Position numbers and translations under genes: made by a program. This document shows positions 45,659 through 54,743 of a stretch of DNA of 64,000 nucleotides, in pieces. Positions within the stretch are counted from its first letter, which is position 1. The number at the start of each line of letters is the position of its first letter. Origin of the DNA: Acidobacteriota bacterium (GTDB taxonomy: Bacteria; Acidobacteriota; Terriglobia; Bryobacterales; Bryobacteraceae); assembly GCA_017307505.1 (NCBI GenBank), contig JAFKEE010000027.1:154756-218755 (forward strand), read 5' to 3'. Below the pieces are notes generated by a model. The model did not search any database, was not told the DNA's origin, and saw only the letters and a program-made list of their open reading frames with translations.

Positions 45659-46519
45659 ATGACTCCGAAACTCGAACTGGCTGCGATTACCGATGAATTC
45701 TCGCCCGACCTGGGCGAGGCGCTGGAGGCGATGGCGCCCATCGGCATGACAGCCTGTGAACTGCGCGTCGTGTGGGGGAAGAACATCATGAACCTCACTG
45801 ACGATGAAGTGAAGAAGGCGATGGAGCTTTTGAACGCGAAGGGCATCCGGGTACTGGGTCTGTCATCGCCGATTCTGAAGTGCACGCTGCCGGAGGGCGG
45901 CGAGGTGGATGGCCGGTTCCAGCAGGACATTTTTGGTTCGACGCACACGATTGAAGATCAGCCGCGGCTGGTGGACCGGGCGCTGCAGTTGTGCGAGATG
46001 ACGGGCGCGAAGGTGGTGCGGGTCTTCTCCTTCTGGCGGACCGTGGATCCGGAGAAGTGCTTTGAGCCGGCGTGCGCAGCGATGTCGAAGATTGCGGATC
46101 AATTCAAAGCGCACGGCATCATTTGCGGGATCGAGAACGAACATGCGTGCAACATCGGCACCGCGGCGGAGGCTGCCCGATTTCTGAACGCAGTTCCGCA
46201 TTCGCACCTGAAGCTGGTTTGGGATCCGGCCAATGCGCTGGTGGCGGGCGAGGAGCCGTACCCGTTTGGGTACAACCTGCTGCCGAAGGGCCGGATTGTG
46301 CACGTCCATGCGAAGGATTGCCACATGGAAGGGCACAAGCCGGTGTGGGGTCCGGTAGGGTCGCGCCACGTCGACTGGAAGGGCCAGATTGCGGCGCTGC
46401 TGAAGGACGGATACCAGGGTGCGGTGAGCCTGGAGACGCACTGGCCGGGTCCGAACGGGAACAAGAAGGAAGGCAGCATTATCTGCGGGTGGAATCTGCG
46501 GGGGTTGCTCGCGGCTTAG
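45659..46519 (+). CDS. Sugar phosphate isomerase/epimerase-like TIM-barrel protein
   Basis: The 286-residue protein is an AP-endonuclease-2-type TIM barrel, with metal-ligand candidates Glu in ICGIENEHACN, Asp in LVWDPANAL, His/Asp in IVHVHAKDCH and Glu in AVSLETHWPG. Such barrels isomerise or epimerise sugars and inositols. It is cytoplasmic, with no signal peptide. It starts six bases after the UnbV gene, so it shares the transcript, but the substrate is unknown. Its stop is followed by a REP-like element and a terminator. Confidence 0.85.
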   Translation: MTPKLELAAITDEFSPDLGEALEAMAPIGMTACELRVVWGKNIMNLTDDEVKKAMELLNAKGIRVLGLSSPILKCTLPEGGEVDGRFQQDIFGSTHTIEDQPRLVDRALQLCEMTGAKVVRVFSFWRTVDPEKCFEPACAAMSKIADQFKAHGIICGIENEHACNIGTAAEAARFLNAVPHSHLKLVWDPANALVAGEEPYPFGYNLLPKGRIVHVHAKDCHMEGHKPVWGPVGSRHVDWKGQIAALLKDGYQGAVSLETHWPGPNGNKKEGSIICGWNLRGLLAA

Positions 46520-46538
46520 GTGGGGGTCGGAGCTTTTT

Positions 46539-46653
46539 AGCTGTCAGCGCTCAGCTGTCAGCTATCAGCTCTTCAGGATGTGCGCGTGCCTGGCGGATGC
46601 GCGGGGTGAGCGCAGGATCCAAGCTGAAAGCTGACCGCTGAGTGCTGATCGCT
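46539..46653. repeat. REP-like imperfect inverted repeat
   Basis: Two arms of 32 bases (46539-46570 and 46622-46653) are complementary at 27 of 32 positions, and each arm is built of 7- and 5-base units of the type TCAGC(T/G). The 51-base centre contains CGCGTGCCTGGCG and similar GC-rich sequence. Sequences with repeating TCAGCTxTCAGC units are found as dispersed REP-like or miniature elements in many bacteria. It lies between the sugar isomerase gene and the next terminator. Confidence 0.65.
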
Positions 46654-46710
46654 GGTCCCACGATCGCCGCAACCCACTGGCACCTCGAAGTATATTTCAC
46701 ATTTCCGATA

Positions 46711-46753
46711 CCCGGCCGCTTGTTTGCGCGTCAATACAAGCAGCCGGGTTTTG
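46711..46753 (+). terminator. Strong intrinsic terminator
   Basis: CCCGGCCGCTTGT (46711-46723) and ACAAGCAGCCGGG (46736-46748) form a 13-base stem with one mismatch and a 12-base loop, then TTTT. It ends the UnbV/cytochrome operon just upstream of the DUF4159 gene. Confidence 0.9.
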
Positions 46754-46785
46754 CTATTCTGGAGCGCACAAGAGGGGGATACTGA

Positions 46786-47583
46786 TTGCGCCTGCGCAGG
46801 CTGTTGACCGTAGTCGGATTAGGCCTGCTGCTGGTGTGCTCGCTCATGGGGCAGCGCTGGATTCGCGATATCTTTCCCGAATCCGACTACATTCCAACAC
46901 CCCCGGATGCCAATGAGAAGACGGAGTTCTACTTCGCGCGTCTACGCTACCGGAATGTGCAGGCATCCGGTATGTGGGCCATGCGCGGCCAGTGGACGGT
47001 GGACTATCCGAAGGCGGACCGGCAGTTCCTGCAAGGGCTGCGGCGCCTCTCCCGGATCCACGCCAACAGCGTGGAGCACATCGTCGACCTCGTTAGCGAT
47101 GACATCTTTAACTACCCGTTTGTATATGTTGTCGAAGCGGGGCACTGGGATCTGCCGGATGCCCAGGCGAAGAAGTTACGCGAGTTTACCGATCGCGGCG
47201 GATTCCTGATGACGGACGACTTCCACGGGACCTTCGAATGGGACGTCTTCACGGCGAGCCTGAACAAGGGCTTCGGCGACCGCCCGATTGTCGATATCGA
47301 GAACAGCGACCCCATCTTCCATGTGTTGTATGACCTGGAGGACCGAATCCAGGTACCAGGTATCGTCAACTACCCCTTTACCAAGACCTACGAGTATGAC
47401 GGCTACGAGCCGAAGTGGCGTGCGGTGCGGGACGACAAAGGGCGAATCGTAGTCGCCATCTGCCACAACATGGACCAGGGCGACGCCTGGGAGTGGGCCG
47501 ACAGTCCGCACTATCCCGAGAAATATACGTCGCAGGCATACCGCACCGGGTTGAACTACATCATCTATTCCATGACCCACTAG
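46786..47583 (+). CDS. DUF4159 domain protein
   Basis: The 265-residue protein has a signal peptide or membrane anchor (LLTVVGLGLLLVCSLMG) and one domain of the DUF4159 type: YFARLRYRNVQASGMW, RLSRIHANSVEHIVDL, KLREFTDRGGFLMTDDFHG and a CHNMDQGDAWEWADS end. The fold resembles class I glutamine amidotransferase-like domains of VWA proteins in MoxR clusters. It starts with TTG after AGAGGGGGAT. It is the first gene of the plus-strand MoxR/Bat-type cluster and is nine bases before the VWA gene. Confidence 0.8.
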   Translation: MRLRRLLTVVGLGLLLVCSLMGQRWIRDIFPESDYIPTPPDANEKTEFYFARLRYRNVQASGMWAMRGQWTVDYPKADRQFLQGLRRLSRIHANSVEHIVDLVSDDIFNYPFVYVVEAGHWDLPDAQAKKLREFTDRGGFLMTDDFHGTFEWDVFTASLNKGFGDRPIVDIENSDPIFHVLYDLEDRIQVPGIVNYPFTKTYEYDGYEPKWRAVRDDKGRIVVAICHNMDQGDAWEWADSPHYPEKYTSQAYRTGLNYIIYSMTH

Positions 47584-47591
47584 AAAGCACA

Positions 47592-49820
47592 ATGTTCGAG
47601 TTTCTCTTCAAGTATCCGTGGCCGGTGTATCGCAAGGGCACTCTCGTCCTGCTCAGCGGCTGGCCCGTGTGGCTGCTGGGGCTGCTTGCCCTGGCTGCGG
47701 CAGTGCTGGTGGCGTTGCTTTTCCTGCGGAAACCCGTGCCGAAGACGCGGGCCGTTGTGTTGGCGGGCATACAGTGGGTGGGTCTGCTCGTATTGTTAAT
47801 TTTGTTATGGCAGCCGGCGCTGAGTGTGTCGATGCTGAAGCCCCAGCAGAACGTGGTGGCCGTGGTGGTCGATGCCTCCACGAGCATGGCGCTGGAAGGA
47901 CGCATCGGCCAGGCGAAGGGGTTGCTGGACTCAGGGCTCCTCGAGCAGTTGAAGAAGCGCTTCCCGGTAAGGCTGTACCGGGCGGGCCGGACGCTGGAGC
48001 GGGTAGAGACCGTGCCGGCGCAGGCCGACCAGCCGGTCACCAATCTGGGTGAAGCCCTGAAGGGTGCGACGGCGGAATCGGCGACGCTGCCGATTGGAGC
48101 GGTGGTCCTGTTAAGCGATGGGGCGGACAATGCGGGCGGGCTCGATTCCGATACCATGGCGACGCTGCGCCGGTCGCGGATCCCGGTTCATGCGGTGGGT
48201 TTCGGCAGCGAGCAACTGGCGCGCGATATCGAGGTGAGCGATGTCCAGATTGTGCCTCGGTCACTGCCGGACGCGCGGCTTTCGGCGACGGTCACGCTGC
48301 GGCAGTCGGGCTTCGCGGGCAAGGTAGCGAAGCTGAGCGTACACGGCGACGGCAAGGTGCTGGCGTCGCGGGTGGTGAAGCTGCCGGAAGACGGGCAGAC
48401 GGCGCGTGAGGTGATCTCGTTCCAGTCTGGTGTGGCGGGCGCCAAGTCGCTGAAGGTGGGTGTCGACCTGCTGGAAGGCGAAACAAACAGGGACAACAAT
48501 GTACTGACGCGGCTGGTGAACGTGGAAGACCGCAAACCGCGCATCCTGTACATCGAGGGCGAGCCGCGCTGGGAGATGAAGTTCATCCGGCGCGCGGCGG
48601 AGCTCGACCGCAGCCTGCAGTTGGCGAGCATCCTCAGAACGACGCAGAACAAGCTGTACCGCCAGGGCACAACCGATGGGAAAGAGCTGGAGCACGGCTT
48701 CCCGGATACGGTGGACGAGCTGTTCAAGTATCAGGGACTGGTGATCGGCAATGTCGAGGCGAGTTACTTCAACCCGGTGCAGCAGGGCCTGATCAAAGAG
48801 TTTGTCGACCGGCGCGGAGGCGGCGTGCTGTTCCTGGGCGGCCGCGCGGCGTTGAGCGACGGCGGCTGGAACAAGAGCGAAGTGGCCGAGATTATGCCGG
48901 TGATGCTGCCCGACCGGAAATCGACGTTCCATCGAGATCCGGCGACGGTCGAACTGGCAGTGGCCGGCCGCGACAGTCTCATCACGCGGATCGAAGAAGA
49001 TCCGGAGAAGAATATCTCGCGCTGGAAGGCGCTGCCCTACCTGGCCGACTACCAGGAGACGGGTCCGGCCAAACCCGGCGCCCTGGTGCTGGCGGAGCTG
49101 TCGCCGACCAGCAAGGGCAAGTTCCCCCTATTGACGACGCAGAACTTCGGCCGCGGGCGTGTGGGTGTCTTTGCGACAGGCGGAAGCTGGCGCTGGCAGA
49201 TGCTGCAGGACTCGAAGGATATGAGCCATGAAGTCTTCTGGCAGCAGTTGTTGCGCTGGCTGGTGAGCTCCACTTCCGAGCATGTCTCGGCGGTGACGGA
49301 CAAGGCGGTGTACTCCGACGAGACGCGTGTTCCGTTCCATGTGGAGGTGCGCGACCAGAACTATCTGCCGGCGTCGGATGCGACGGTGGAGGGCCATGTT
49401 CTTGGGCCGGGCGGGGTGGCCGACCTGGTGCCGATGCGGCCGGTGACGGGACAGCCGGGCGTCTATGCCGGCGAGTGGAAGGCCGATAATGCCGGATCGT
49501 ACCTGATGGAAGTGATCGCCAAGCAGGGCGAGAAGGAACTCGGGCGCGACGTGCTGACATTCCAGAGGGAAGACGGAGTGGCCGAACACTTCCGGACCGA
49601 ACAGAACCGGGAACTGCTGGAGCGGATCGCGCAGCAGACGGGCGGGCGGTATTACAAGCCGTCGGACACGGGCCGGCTGCCGGAAGAGATCGAATACTCG
49701 GATGCGGGCATCTCGGTGAAGGAGACGCGCGATATCTGGAATGCTCCGGCGGCGTTCCTGCTGTTCGCGGCACTGAAAGCGGGCGAATGGTTCCTGCGGC
49801 GGCGATGGGGTGCGGTATGA
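47592..49820 (+). CDS. Membrane VWA/GATase-like protein of a Bat-type cluster
   Basis: The 742-residue protein has two N-terminal membrane helices (about 20-45 and 52-78), a VWA domain with an intact MIDAS (VVVDASTSMALEG, D-x-S-x-S) and VLLSDGADN, then beta-sandwich and a GATase-like domain (YQGLVIGNVEASYF through RRGGGVLFLGGRAALS), and a C-terminal membrane segment. Such proteins anchor a metal-dependent adhesion domain on the outer face of the inner membrane. ATG 47592 was chosen because it begins the first membrane helix. The stop overlaps the next gene by four bases. Confidence 0.8.
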   Translation: MFEFLFKYPWPVYRKGTLVLLSGWPVWLLGLLALAAAVLVALLFLRKPVPKTRAVVLAGIQWVGLLVLLILLWQPALSVSMLKPQQNVVAVVVDASTSMALEGRIGQAKGLLDSGLLEQLKKRFPVRLYRAGRTLERVETVPAQADQPVTNLGEALKGATAESATLPIGAVVLLSDGADNAGGLDSDTMATLRRSRIPVHAVGFGSEQLARDIEVSDVQIVPRSLPDARLSATVTLRQSGFAGKVAKLSVHGDGKVLASRVVKLPEDGQTAREVISFQSGVAGAKSLKVGVDLLEGETNRDNNVLTRLVNVEDRKPRILYIEGEPRWEMKFIRRAAELDRSLQLASILRTTQNKLYRQGTTDGKELEHGFPDTVDELFKYQGLVIGNVEASYFNPVQQGLIKEFVDRRGGGVLFLGGRAALSDGGWNKSEVAEIMPVMLPDRKSTFHRDPATVELAVAGRDSLITRIEEDPEKNISRWKALPYLADYQETGPAKPGALVLAELSPTSKGKFPLLTTQNFGRGRVGVFATGGSWRWQMLQDSKDMSHEVFWQQLLRWLVSSTSEHVSAVTDKAVYSDETRVPFHVEVRDQNYLPASDATVEGHVLGPGGVADLVPMRPVTGQPGVYAGEWKADNAGSYLMEVIAKQGEKELGRDVLTFQREDGVAEHFRTEQNRELLERIAQQTGGRYYKPSDTGRLPEEIEYSDAGISVKETRDIWNAPAAFLLFAALKAGEWFLRRRWGAV

Positions 49821-50668
49821 AACGGATAGCGGCAATCCTGTTGTTGATGAGTCCGACGTGGGCGGCGGACTTCCACCTGACGGTGGCGGGTCTGGGCGGC
49901 GAACCGGACTATGAGTCGCGGTTCAACATGCTGGCGGCCGAATCGAAGAAGCTGATGGGTGGAGACGTCCTGGGCGGGGCGGCGGCGACGAAGGCGGGCA
50001 TCCAGAAAACTCTGGCCGGTTATGCGGCCCAGGCGAAGCCGGAAGACACGCTGGTGCTGCTCCTGATCGGCCACGGCAATCTCGATGGCTCGGTGTTTAA
50101 GTTCAATGTGCCTGGCCCGGATCTGACGGTGGACGAACTGCGCGGCTGGCTCGACCGGATCCCCGGCAAGCAACTGGTGGTGGTCTCGACCAGTTGCAGC
50201 GGCGCCGTGCTGGAGACCTTGAAGCGCGAGAACCGGGTGGTGGTGACGGCCACCAAGACGGGCACGGAAAAGAACGCGGTGGTTTTTGCCCGGTACTGGG
50301 TGGAGGCCATGCGCGATGCGGCCGCCGATGCCGACAAGAACGAAACGGTGACGGCGCTGGAAGCCTACAACTACGCCAAGCAGAAGACCGCTTCGTTCTA
50401 CGAGACGCAGAAGCGCCTGGCGACGGAGCATTCCGTGCTGGATGACAACTCTCTGGCCAGCCGTCTGGCCGTGGTGCGCTTCGGCGCGGCCCAGAAGGCA
50501 ATGAACGATCCGCAGAAACGGCTGCTGCTGGCGCGCAAGGAAGAGCTGGAATCGGCGATCGACAAGCTGAAGTTCGAGAAGGCGGCCATGCCGATTGCCG
50601 AGTACAAATCGAAGCTCAGCGCGCTGCTGCTGGAACTGGCGCGGACCCAGGAGGAGATCGACAAGTGA
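49817..50668 (+). CDS. Secreted caspase/legumain-like peptidase
   Basis: The 283-residue protein has a signal peptide (MKRIAAILLLMSPTWA) and a caspase-fold domain: KPEDTLVLLLIGHGNLDG (His86) and KQLVVVSTSCSGAVLE (Cys127), the His-Cys dyad of C13/C14 peptidases. The C-terminal third is a long charged helix (coiled coil). The specificity is unknown and activity is not shown. Its start overlaps the VWA stop and its stop overlaps the next start (GTGA), so production is coupled. Confidence 0.75.
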   Translation: MKRIAAILLLMSPTWAADFHLTVAGLGGEPDYESRFNMLAAESKKLMGGDVLGGAAATKAGIQKTLAGYAAQAKPEDTLVLLLIGHGNLDGSVFKFNVPGPDLTVDELRGWLDRIPGKQLVVVSTSCSGAVLETLKRENRVVVTATKTGTEKNAVVFARYWVEAMRDAAADADKNETVTALEAYNYAKQKTASFYETQKRLATEHSVLDDNSLASRLAVVRFGAAQKAMNDPQKRLLLARKEELESAIDKLKFEKAAMPIAEYKSKLSALLLELARTQEEIDK

Positions 50669-52836
50669 TCCACGCCGGGCCCATCCTGCTGTTCCTGCTG
50701 GCCGGCACGCCCGCGGACTGCTGGCACGCCAAAAAGCTGGGCCATGCACAGGAGGCCGCGCAGTGTTTCACCGTCCTGCGGAACTCCAATAACCCGGCGT
50801 TGCGGGCAGAAGGGCAGTGGGGTCTGGGGGATTTCAAAGGCGCCAACGACACGTTCCGTGCCGCGGTAAAGGCGGACGAGAGAAACCCGGGACTCCGGGT
50901 GCGCTGGGGCCGGTTGTTGATGGAAGGCTTCAATCCTGGAGACGCGGCGGGCCTGTTCCAGGAGGCGCTCACCCTGGACAAGGACAACGCCGACGCGCTG
51001 CTGGGCATGGCCATGCTGGCTGAGGAGAATTTCGACCAGAAGGCGATCAGCCTGACCCAGCAGGCTCTGGAGAAGAATCCGAAGCTGATCGCGGCGAGAG
51101 AACTGCGCGCTCTCGTGCTGCTGGAAGACGGCAGCTTTGAGGCGGCGACGGCGGAAGCGCTGAACACCATCCAGGACGCGCCGCAGGCGATGGATGCCAT
51201 GGCCGTGCTGGCCACCATCGACCTGTTGAAGGACAAAGGCACCTCACCGTGGATCGGCCGTATGCTGGCCGTGAATCCGCATTATGGCGAGGGCTATGCG
51301 CGCATCGCGCGCCAGTTCGTTCTGAACCGCCGCTATGATGAGGCGATCGGCTTCTATCGCAAGGCGCTGGAATTGGATCCCACCTTCCTGCCGGCCAAGA
51401 GCGAGCTGGGGATCAACCTGATGCGGGTGGGCGAAGATGTTGAGGCTCGCCGCCTTCTGGGCGAGGCCTTTGAGGCCAACTACCGCAACGCGGCCACGGC
51501 CAATTCGCTCACGCTGCTCGACAGCTACAAGAATTTCATCGTCTATAAGCAGCCGCGCTACATTCTGCGGCTGCACAAGAGCGAAGCCGAACTGCTGCGG
51601 CCCTACGTGGAGCGCGAGATCACCCGAGCCCTGGACGCCTACGACAAGAAGTACAACTTCAAGCTGCCGGGCCCCGTGCAGGTGGAGATGTATACGGACC
51701 ATCAGGACTTCGCCGTGCGCACAATGGGCATGCCCGGACTCGGCGCGCTGGGCGTCACTTTTGGGCTGAGTGTCGCGATGGACAGCCCGTCGGGCCGCAA
51801 GCCCGGCGATTTCCACTGGGCGAGCACGCTGTGGCACGAGCTGAGCCACGTCTACCTGCTGACCATCACGAAACATCATGTCCCGCGCTGGTTCACAGAA
51901 GGCGTGTCGGTGCATGAGGAAACGGCCGTTTCGCCGGAGTGGGGCGACCGGTTGACACCTGACATCCTGGGCGCGATGAAGAAGAAGACGCTGCTGCCAA
52001 TTTCGACGCTGGACCGCGGCTACATGCGGCCTGCGTATCCGGCGCAGGTCATTGTGAGTTACTTCCAGGGCGGGCGGACGATCGACTACATCACGCAGAA
52101 GTACGGCTGGCCGAAGGTGATGGCAATGCTCAGCGAGTTCTCCCAGGTGACGACGACGGCGGCCGTGATCGAGAAAGTCCTGGGCGTGAAGCCGGAGCAG
52201 TTCGATAAGGACTTTCTGGCCTGGCTGGAGAATGAGCACCGGGTGCCGCTGGCCAAGTTCGAAGAGTGGACCAAGCAGATGAAGCCGCTAAACAGCGCCG
52301 TGCGGGGTAAGCAGTGGGACGAGGTGCTCAAAATCGGCAATGCCATCCGGGACGAGTATCCGGATTATGTGGAAGCGGGCAGCGTGTATGAGGCGCTGGC
52401 CGAGGCCTATCAGGCACAGGGCAGGAAGGTGGAGGCGATTGCGGAACTGGAACGCTATGCCAAGCAGGGCGGGCGTGAGCCCGAGACTTTGAAGAAGCTG
52501 GCCAGGCTTCAGGAAGAGGCAGGCAATCCGGGCGCCGCCGAAGCCGCGCTGAACCGCCTGTTGTACATCTATCCGGTGAAGGATGAAGAGCTGCACCGCA
52601 GGCTCGGCGGGCTGCGCGCCTCGCTGGGGAAGTGGGATGGAGCCGCCGAAGAGTGGCGTGCGGTGCTGGCGATGAAGACCGTGGATCCGGCTTCGGCAAA
52701 TTATGAACTGGCGCGGGCTTACCAGGGGATGAAGCGTATCGACGACGCCAAGGACGCGGTTCTGGCCGCGCTGGAGGCGGCGCCGGGCTACAAGCCGGCG
52801 CAGAAGCTGCTGCTGGAGTTGAACAGGAAAGAATAG
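50665..52836 (+). CDS. TPR protein with a peptidase MA-like zinc metallopeptidase domain
   Basis: The 723-residue protein starts with GTG and a weak signal (MIHAGPILLFLLAGTPADC). TPRs follow (about 20-260), then a gluzincin-type metallopeptidase with LWHELSHVYLL (HExxH, about residue 392) and EGVSVHEE (Glu ligand, about 417), as in peptidase MA family proteins. Further TPR repeats occupy about 530-720. It would act on exported or surface proteins. It overlaps the caspase-like gene by four bases and is five bases before MoxR. No membrane helix is seen in the rest. Confidence 0.8.
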   Translation: MIHAGPILLFLLAGTPADCWHAKKLGHAQEAAQCFTVLRNSNNPALRAEGQWGLGDFKGANDTFRAAVKADERNPGLRVRWGRLLMEGFNPGDAAGLFQEALTLDKDNADALLGMAMLAEENFDQKAISLTQQALEKNPKLIAARELRALVLLEDGSFEAATAEALNTIQDAPQAMDAMAVLATIDLLKDKGTSPWIGRMLAVNPHYGEGYARIARQFVLNRRYDEAIGFYRKALELDPTFLPAKSELGINLMRVGEDVEARRLLGEAFEANYRNAATANSLTLLDSYKNFIVYKQPRYILRLHKSEAELLRPYVEREITRALDAYDKKYNFKLPGPVQVEMYTDHQDFAVRTMGMPGLGALGVTFGLSVAMDSPSGRKPGDFHWASTLWHELSHVYLLTITKHHVPRWFTEGVSVHEETAVSPEWGDRLTPDILGAMKKKTLLPISTLDRGYMRPAYPAQVIVSYFQGGRTIDYITQKYGWPKVMAMLSEFSQVTTTAAVIEKVLGVKPEQFDKDFLAWLENEHRVPLAKFEEWTKQMKPLNSAVRGKQWDEVLKIGNAIRDEYPDYVEAGSVYEALAEAYQAQGRKVEAIAELERYAKQGGREPETLKKLARLQEEAGNPGAAEAALNRLLYIYPVKDEELHRRLGGLRASLGKWDGAAEEWRAVLAMKTVDPASANYELARAYQGMKRIDDAKDAVLAALEAAPGYKPAQKLLLELNRKE

Positions 52837-52841
52837 ATCAA

Positions 52842-53849
52842 ATGATGCAACTCGATTCGGAAACCTTGAAAGATCGGATCGCACGCTTCGGCATCGTGCA
52901 GGAGTCGATGATCGCGCAGGTGCGCAAGGTGATCGTCGGCCAGGACGAGGTGCTGGAGCAGTTGATGGTCGCGTTGTTTGTCGGCGGCCATTGTCTGATC
53001 ACCGGCATGCCGGGCACGGCCAAGACGCTTCTGGTGCGCACCATGGCCGAGACGCTGGGGCTGATGTTCCGGCGCATCCAGTTCACACCGGATCTGATGC
53101 CCAGCGACATCACCGGCACCGATATTCTCGAAGAGGAGCCCGGCACCGGCCGCCGCATCTGGACGTTCGTCCAGGGGCCGATCTTCGGCAACGTGCTGCT
53201 GGCGGACGAAATCAACCGCACGCCGCCCAAGACGCAGGCCGCGCTGCTGGAAGCGATGCAGGAGCGCAGCTGCACCGTGCGCGGCAACCAGTACAAGCTG
53301 CCCGCGCCGTTCTTCGTACTCGCTACGCAGAACCCCATCGAACTCGAAGGCACGTATCCTCTGCCCGAAGCGCAGCTCGACCGCTTCCTGTTCAACACAC
53401 TGCTCGACTACCTGCCGGCGGAGGATGAGCTGAAGGTCGTCGGGCTCACCACCACCACGGCCGTAGCCGATCTGCAGCCCGTCACGACAGCCGAGGAGAT
53501 CCTCAACTTCCAGCAGCTCGTGCGCATGGTGCCCATCGCGGAGGAAGTGGCCCGCTATGCGGTGAACCTGGTCCGCGGCACGCGTCCGGTGGATGCTTCC
53601 GCCTGCGACTACGTGAAGAAGTATGTGAACTTCGGCGCCAGTGTGCGCGGTGCGCAGAACCTGGTGCTGGCCGCCAAGGCGCGCTCACTGATGCGCGGCC
53701 GCTATCACGTCAGCTTCGAAGATGTGGCGGCCCTGATGCGCCCGGTGATGCGCCACCGCATTCTGCTCAACTTCCAGGCGGAGAGCGACCGGCTCACGCC
53801 CGACGACATCCTCAAGAAGATTCTGGAGGTCGTACCGACCAAGGGGTGA
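52842..53849 (+). CDS. MoxR-family AAA+ ATPase
   Basis: The 335-residue cytoplasmic protein has MoxR signatures: Walker A GMPGTAKTLL, Walker B VLLADEINRTPPKTQ, sensor ATQNPIELEGTYPLPEAQLDRF and C-terminal lid. MoxR ATPases act as chaperones or metal-insertion helpers for VWA partners. It is followed by a DUF58 gene and a BatA-like gene, the usual order. The gene begins five bases after the TPR-peptidase stop. Confidence 0.94.
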   Translation: MMQLDSETLKDRIARFGIVQESMIAQVRKVIVGQDEVLEQLMVALFVGGHCLITGMPGTAKTLLVRTMAETLGLMFRRIQFTPDLMPSDITGTDILEEEPGTGRRIWTFVQGPIFGNVLLADEINRTPPKTQAALLEAMQERSCTVRGNQYKLPAPFFVLATQNPIELEGTYPLPEAQLDRFLFNTLLDYLPAEDELKVVGLTTTTAVADLQPVTTAEEILNFQQLVRMVPIAEEVARYAVNLVRGTRPVDASACDYVKKYVNFGASVRGAQNLVLAAKARSLMRGRYHVSFEDVAALMRPVMRHRILLNFQAESDRLTPDDILKKILEVVPTKG

Positions 53850-53851
53850 CC

Positions 53852-54739
53852 ATGATCCAGCGCTTCCTCGATCCCAAGGTACTGGCCGGTATCGCGAACC
53901 TCGAACTCACCGCCAAAACGGTGGTCGACGGCTTCGTGGCCGGCCTGCACCGCTCGCCGGACTTCGGCTTTAGCCAGGAGTTCGCCGAATATCGCATGTA
54001 CGTCCCGGGCGACGACCTGCGGTATGTGGACTGGAATGCGTACGCCCGCACCGACAGGCTGTACCTGAAGCGCTATCGCGGCGAGACTAATACGCGGGTC
54101 ACGGTGCTGCTGGACCGCAGCGCGTCCATGGGCTTCCAGGCGCAGGGTGTGAAGAAGATCGACTATGCGCGATTCCTGGGCGCATCGCTGGCCTACCTGG
54201 CGCATCAGCAGCGCGACGCCGTGGGTCTCATCGGCTTCGACGACGAGATCCGCGACTACGTCGAGCCGTCCTCGCGGCACGGCCAATGGGTCAAGGTGCT
54301 GCATGGCCTAAACAGGTCGGAGCCCGGCAGCCGCACAGATTTCGCAAAGCCCTTCCTCCACTTCCAGCAGTTCCTGCAGCGCCGCGGAATGGTGCTGGTG
54401 ATCTCGGACTTCTATGCTCCGGCGTCGGATGTGGTGAAGACGGTAGCTCCGCTGCGGCAACGCGGCAACGATGTGGTTCTCCTGCATGTGCTGGATCCCG
54501 AGGAGATCAAACCTACGCTGAAGGCGTCGAAGATCCTGATCGATATGGAGACCGGCGAGGAGATGGAAGTGAGCCCCGAGTACGTGAAGGACGTTTACCT
54601 CAAGAAGATGGCCGCTCATCTCCAGGAGATGGACTCGCTGTCACGCGGAGCGGGCCTGAGCTACTTCCTGGCGATGACGGATCAGCCCCTGGACGAAGCG
54701 TTGCGGCGCTATCTGGTAATCCGGGCGGGGAGGTTCTAA
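53852..54739 (+). CDS. DUF58 protein
   Basis: The 295-residue protein shows the DUF58 motif (YRMYVPGDDLRYVDWNAYAR and LKRYRGETNTRV) and a VWA-like fold with VLLDRSASMGF (DxSxS). It is cytoplasmic. ATG 53852 has AAGGGG six bases before it, which overlaps the MoxR stop; a GTG at 53846 is less well placed. MoxR and DUF58 typically function as a pair. Confidence 0.9.
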   Translation: MIQRFLDPKVLAGIANLELTAKTVVDGFVAGLHRSPDFGFSQEFAEYRMYVPGDDLRYVDWNAYARTDRLYLKRYRGETNTRVTVLLDRSASMGFQAQGVKKIDYARFLGASLAYLAHQQRDAVGLIGFDDEIRDYVEPSSRHGQWVKVLHGLNRSEPGSRTDFAKPFLHFQQFLQRRGMVLVISDFYAPASDVVKTVAPLRQRGNDVVLLHVLDPEEIKPTLKASKILIDMETGEEMEVSPEYVKDVYLKKMAAHLQEMDSLSRGAGLSYFLAMTDQPLDEALRRYLVIRAGRF

Positions 54740-54743
54740 CGTC

